Origin: Legionella genomosp. 1
GTDB lineage: Bacteria > Pseudomonadota > Gammaproteobacteria > Legionellales > Legionellaceae
Length of the DNA: 5,406 bases
Direction: 5' to 3'
Assembly (NCBI GenBank): GCA_945889365.1
Contig: CAMDBQ010000118.1
Span: forward strand, 1 to 5,406
Both the position numbers and the translations under genes were made by a program. The notes under the pieces were generated by a model. That model had not been told where the DNA came from. It saw only the letters and a list, made by a program, of their open reading frames with translations, and searched no databases. Positions 5,060 through 5,406 of this stretch are shown in pieces. Within the stretch, counting starts at the first letter, position 1, and the number at the start of each line of letters is the position of its first letter.

Positions 5060-5406
5060 TAGGTTGGTTAAGTGGCCGCGTTGCCGACAGGCATCAGCCT
5101 GGAAAATTGGTGGTAGATGTGAATGGTGTAGGTTATGACGTTGAAACATCGCTACCTACGTTTTTTCAATTGGAAGCACAGCAAGGCACGATCGAATTAC
5201 ACATTCATACCATCGTGCGAGAAGATGCGTTGTTATTGTATGGGTTTTACGACAAGCAAGAGCGTGCATTATTCCGCGCGCTAATCAAAGTAAACGGCGT
5301 CGGCCCCAAAATGGCAATCGCGATTCTTTCAAGCATTAGTCCAGCGGATTTCATTCAATGCATTAATCAACAAAATACGGATTTTTTAGTTAAATTACCC
5401 GGGATT
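5056..5406 (+). CDS. ruvA: Holliday junction DNA helicase subunit RuvA (5' part, cut by window end)
   Basis: The first 117 codons are present; the family is usually about 200 residues, so the 3' part lies beyond the window. RuvA tetramers bind four-way DNA junctions and load the RuvB motor for branch migration. Domain I (about 1-64) opens with MIGWLSGRV and has NGVGYDV at 23-29 and the acidic pin Glu56-Asp57 in REDALLLYGF, matching Glu55/Asp56 of E. coli. Domain II starts with the first helix-hairpin-helix, VNGVGPKMA at 79-87, and the second begins at LVKLPGI, where the sequence stops. The ATG overlaps the ruvC stop and follows a good AGGAG site. ruvB is the expected next gene but cannot be seen. 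Confidence 0.96.
   Translation, partial: MIGWLSGRVADRHQPGKLVVDVNGVGYDVETSLPTFFQLEAQQGTIELHIHTIVREDALLLYGFYDKQERALFRALIKVNGVGPKMAIAILSSISPADFIQCINQQNTDFLVKLPGI

Noticed and set aside
4937..5149. Antisense open frame across the ruvC/ruvA junction
   Set aside because: It covers two confirmed genes, has no domain and has no promoter or ribosome binding site.
1..5406. Mobile elements, CRISPR arrays, tRNA or rRNA genes, defence systems
   Set aside because: I saw no transposase, no paired terminal repeats, no regularly spaced repeats, no cloverleaf or rRNA sequence and no defence-type domains on either strand.

Overview
The window looks like ordinary chromosomal DNA of a gammaproteobacterium with moderate, slightly AT-rich composition. 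The main clue is the gene order yebC-ruvC-ruvA, with protein sequences close to the gammaproteobacterial forms (RuvC and YebC match their E. coli relatives along their whole length). A Legionellales/Coxiella-like host is my guess from composition and gene order. It is not demonstrated by the sequence. I see no mobile element, CRISPR array, tRNA or rRNA.

Left part (1-2794): after a short stretch that may hold the 3' end of an unknown gene and one or two promoter-like sites, there are two convergent glycosyltransferase genes. The + strand gene (178-1335) encodes a GT2 enzyme of the dolichol-/polyprenyl-phosphate mannosyltransferase type fused to a C-terminal GtrA-like membrane domain. The - strand gene (1295-2794) encodes a multi-membrane-spanning GT-C enzyme of the PMT/ArnT type. 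Their 3' ends overlap by 41 bp. The families fit one pathway. The first would make a polyprenyl-phosphate sugar on the cytoplasmic face and perhaps help move it across the membrane. The second would use such a lipid-linked sugar on the periplasmic face to modify a lipid, glycan or protein. The sugar and the acceptor cannot be read from the sequence.

Middle part (2795-3800): a 61-bp divergent spacer with a small inverted repeat leads into a stand-alone NAD(P)H-hydrate dehydratase gene (nnrD), without the epimerase half that E. coli carries in the same polypeptide. A 102-bp G-rich spacer follows. It contains a good sigma70 promoter (perfect TATAAT) and a strong ribosome binding site.

Right part (3801-5406): yebC, ruvC and the first 117 codons of ruvA form a tightly packed operon. 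yebC/ruvC overlap by 1 nt and ruvC/ruvA by 4 nt. YebC is a translation-associated or regulatory protein of the TACO1 family. RuvC is the Holliday-junction resolvase and RuvA the junction-binding subunit of the RuvAB branch-migration motor; ruvB probably lies just beyond the window. Every catalytic residue I could check in RuvC is present.

I found no clearly novel system. The item most worth following is the paired lipid-linked-sugar glycosylation genes. The rest are modest regulatory and sequence-variant observations.
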